16,616 nucleotides of DNA from an uncultured Mailhella sp. (GTDB lineage Bacteria > Desulfobacterota > Desulfovibrionia > Desulfovibrionales > Desulfovibrionaceae). The position numbers and the translations under genes are program-made. The stretch is from contig CAJTMS010000047.1 in assembly GCA_910577155.1 (NCBI GenBank), positions 1 through 16,616 of the forward strand, given 5' to 3'. Shown piece by piece: positions 15,584 through 16,616 of this stretch (the stretch's first letter is position 1; the number at the start of each line of letters is the position of its first letter). The notes beneath the pieces were generated by a model that did not search any database, had not been told where the DNA came from, and was given only the letters and a program-made list of their open reading frames with translations.

Positions 15584-16581
15584 GTAATAACAAAACCAAA
15601 AACTCTATTTGTGAAGAATATTATCCAATAAGCATGGAAATCTTGCAAAGTTTTCCAAAATATCGCCCGCAGGTTGATTTATTCATTTTTAAAGAAGATA
15701 TTGCTCAGCTCTATCCTGTTGCGCAAAAAAATGCGCGCCTTAGCAATGAAGCATTGGAAGAAATTACAGAGGCATGCAAACAGGGTATTTTATTTGTTTC
15801 CCGGAGCGACCAATATATTTATGTTGATTTGATTGCCAAACAAGCAGAACTGGTGCTTTTTAACTCCAATTTACTGGAAGCGGAAATTGTACAGATCTTA
15901 TTTCAAGCTCTGGAAATGCGGCTTACTAACTTGTATGAACAGCCGCTTGAAAACTACTATACGCCGCTCTACAAAGATGTAATGGTTTTTTGTGAATATC
16001 TTTGGAAAGATCCTAACCACATCAATGCATTTTTGCCGAAAATTACACAGGTGGAAGAATTTAACGTGGCAGTCCATGGGGTTGTTTCTCTTATTGTTGG
16101 AGCATGGCTTTATTTTGCAGCAAACAAAGAACCAAACAGAAAAAATTTTGAACGGCTGGCGCTGGGATTGATTTTGCATAATATAGGATTGAGTAAGGTG
16201 CCGCAGCATATTGTGAATAAAACAACCCCTCTCAATAAGGAAGAAACGGAAAAATATCAGGTACATGTGCGCCAAGGTGCTATTTTATTGAATAAATTTG
16301 GCATAACATTTCCTGCGACTATCGATACTGTTGTTCAGCACCATGAACGTATTGACGGTTCCGGCTATCCAACCCGCATGGGAGGGGATAAAATTTCTGA
16401 ATTCGGCTGTTATGCCATTGTCGTTGATACCTTTGTGGATTTATTGTATCCGCGGCATGGAGCACCAAAACTTTCTATTATGGAAGTACTTGCAAAGATG
16501 GCAAAAGACAGTTCCCTGCCGTTGAATTTGGCAACAATTTTAGTCAAGGGAATGGCAGAAAAATTTGCCCCAAAAGCATAG
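15580..16581 (+). CDS. Degenerate HD-GYP domain protein (HN in place of HD)
   Basis: The 333-residue protein has an unrecognised N-terminal part (1-about 155) and a C-terminal HD-GYP-like domain. HD-GYP proteins normally hydrolyse cyclic di-GMP using a two- or three-metal centre. Here the family outline is clear: an early His (H166), LHNIGLSKVPQHIVNKTTPL (199-218), H229, QHHERIDGSGYP (253-264) and VVDTF (281-285). The defining HD pair reads H200-N201, and the Lys that usually follows (HDIGK) is Leu204. The His pair, the GYP and the late Asp (D283) remain. I infer reduced or absent phosphodiesterase activity and perhaps a nucleotide-sensing role, but activity cannot be excluded. No signal peptide or transmembrane segment is apparent, so it is probably cytoplasmic. 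The N-terminal region may be a sensor or partner-binding domain. The ATG overlaps the pyk stop by four bases, so the two are co-translated. Confidence 0.85.
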   Translation: MSNNKTKNSICEEYYPISMEILQSFPKYRPQVDLFIFKEDIAQLYPVAQKNARLSNEALEEITEACKQGILFVSRSDQYIYVDLIAKQAELVLFNSNLLEAEIVQILFQALEMRLTNLYEQPLENYYTPLYKDVMVFCEYLWKDPNHINAFLPKITQVEEFNVAVHGVVSLIVGAWLYFAANKEPNRKNFERLALGLILHNIGLSKVPQHIVNKTTPLNKEETEKYQVHVRQGAILLNKFGITFPATIDTVVQHHERIDGSGYPTRMGGDKISEFGCYAIVVDTFVDLLYPRHGAPKLSIMEVLAKMAKDSSLPLNLATILVKGMAEKFAPKA

Positions 16582-16605
16582 AAAAAGCTCGCAAGAGCTT
16601 TTTTT
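16582..16605 (+). terminator. Rho-independent terminator of the pyk operon
   Basis: AAAAAGCTC (16582-16590), a GCAA loop and GAGCTTTTT (16595-16603) form a 9-bp stem whose distal arm runs into a run of T. It begins immediately after the stop codon of the HD-GYP gene. The A/T symmetry means it may also work for a transcript from the other side. Confidence 0.88.
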
Positions 16606-16616
16606 ATTACTGTAAT

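Noticed and set aside
1..16616. Search for a CRISPR array, insertion sequence, tRNA, phage or defence genes
   Set aside because: No spaced repeats, transposase-like frames, tRNA-like folds or defence domains were seen. Gene content and packing are those of a conserved chromosomal region.

Overview
The window is a mostly housekeeping region: a cell-wall and cell-division (dcw) cluster on the minus strand, and a short divergent operon on the plus strand. In transcription order, right to left, the minus-strand genes are mraZ, rsmH, ftsL, ftsI, murE, murF, mraY, murD, ftsW, murG, murC and murB. murB runs off the left edge. The plus-strand operon is pyruvate kinase (pyk) followed by a degenerate HD-GYP domain protein, closed by an intrinsic terminator at the right edge.

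The source is probably a Gram-negative, moderately AT-rich bacterium. MurE carries the DNPR motif of the meso-diaminopimelate-adding type, and the gene order lacks the Gram-positive divIB/sigE arrangement. A pyk gene divergent from mraZ matches what I recall of Desulfovibrio genomes, so a low-GC member of the Desulfovibrionaceae is my best guess. That is inference from gene order and was not tested by a search.

The minus-strand cluster (1-13950) is very tightly packed. Neighbouring genes overlap by 1 to 11 bases or are separated by 3 to 37 bases, so one long polycistronic transcript with translational coupling is likely. MurB, MurC, MurD, MurE and MurF build UDP-MurNAc-pentapeptide in the cytoplasm. 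MraY and MurG convert it to lipid I and lipid II. FtsW and FtsI polymerise and cross-link it at the septum, with FtsL as a divisome scaffold. RsmH methylates 16S rRNA, and MraZ is the local transcription regulator.

The divergent intergenic region (13951-14164) holds the control signals. Three GTGG repeats at an exact 10-base period abut the mraZ ATG and form a probable MraZ operator. A TTGACA -35-like element lies just upstream of them. Two AT-rich inverted repeats and a strong ribosome binding site for pyk follow. No gene-free stretch exceeds 300 bases.

The points most worth a second look are the MraZ operator and the mraZ start it implies, a Cys in place of the catalytic Ser of MurB, a PASTA domain on FtsI, an unusually long MraZ, and an HD-GYP protein whose HD motif reads HN and which is translationally coupled to pyruvate kinase. 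I saw no mobile element, CRISPR array, RNA gene or defence system.
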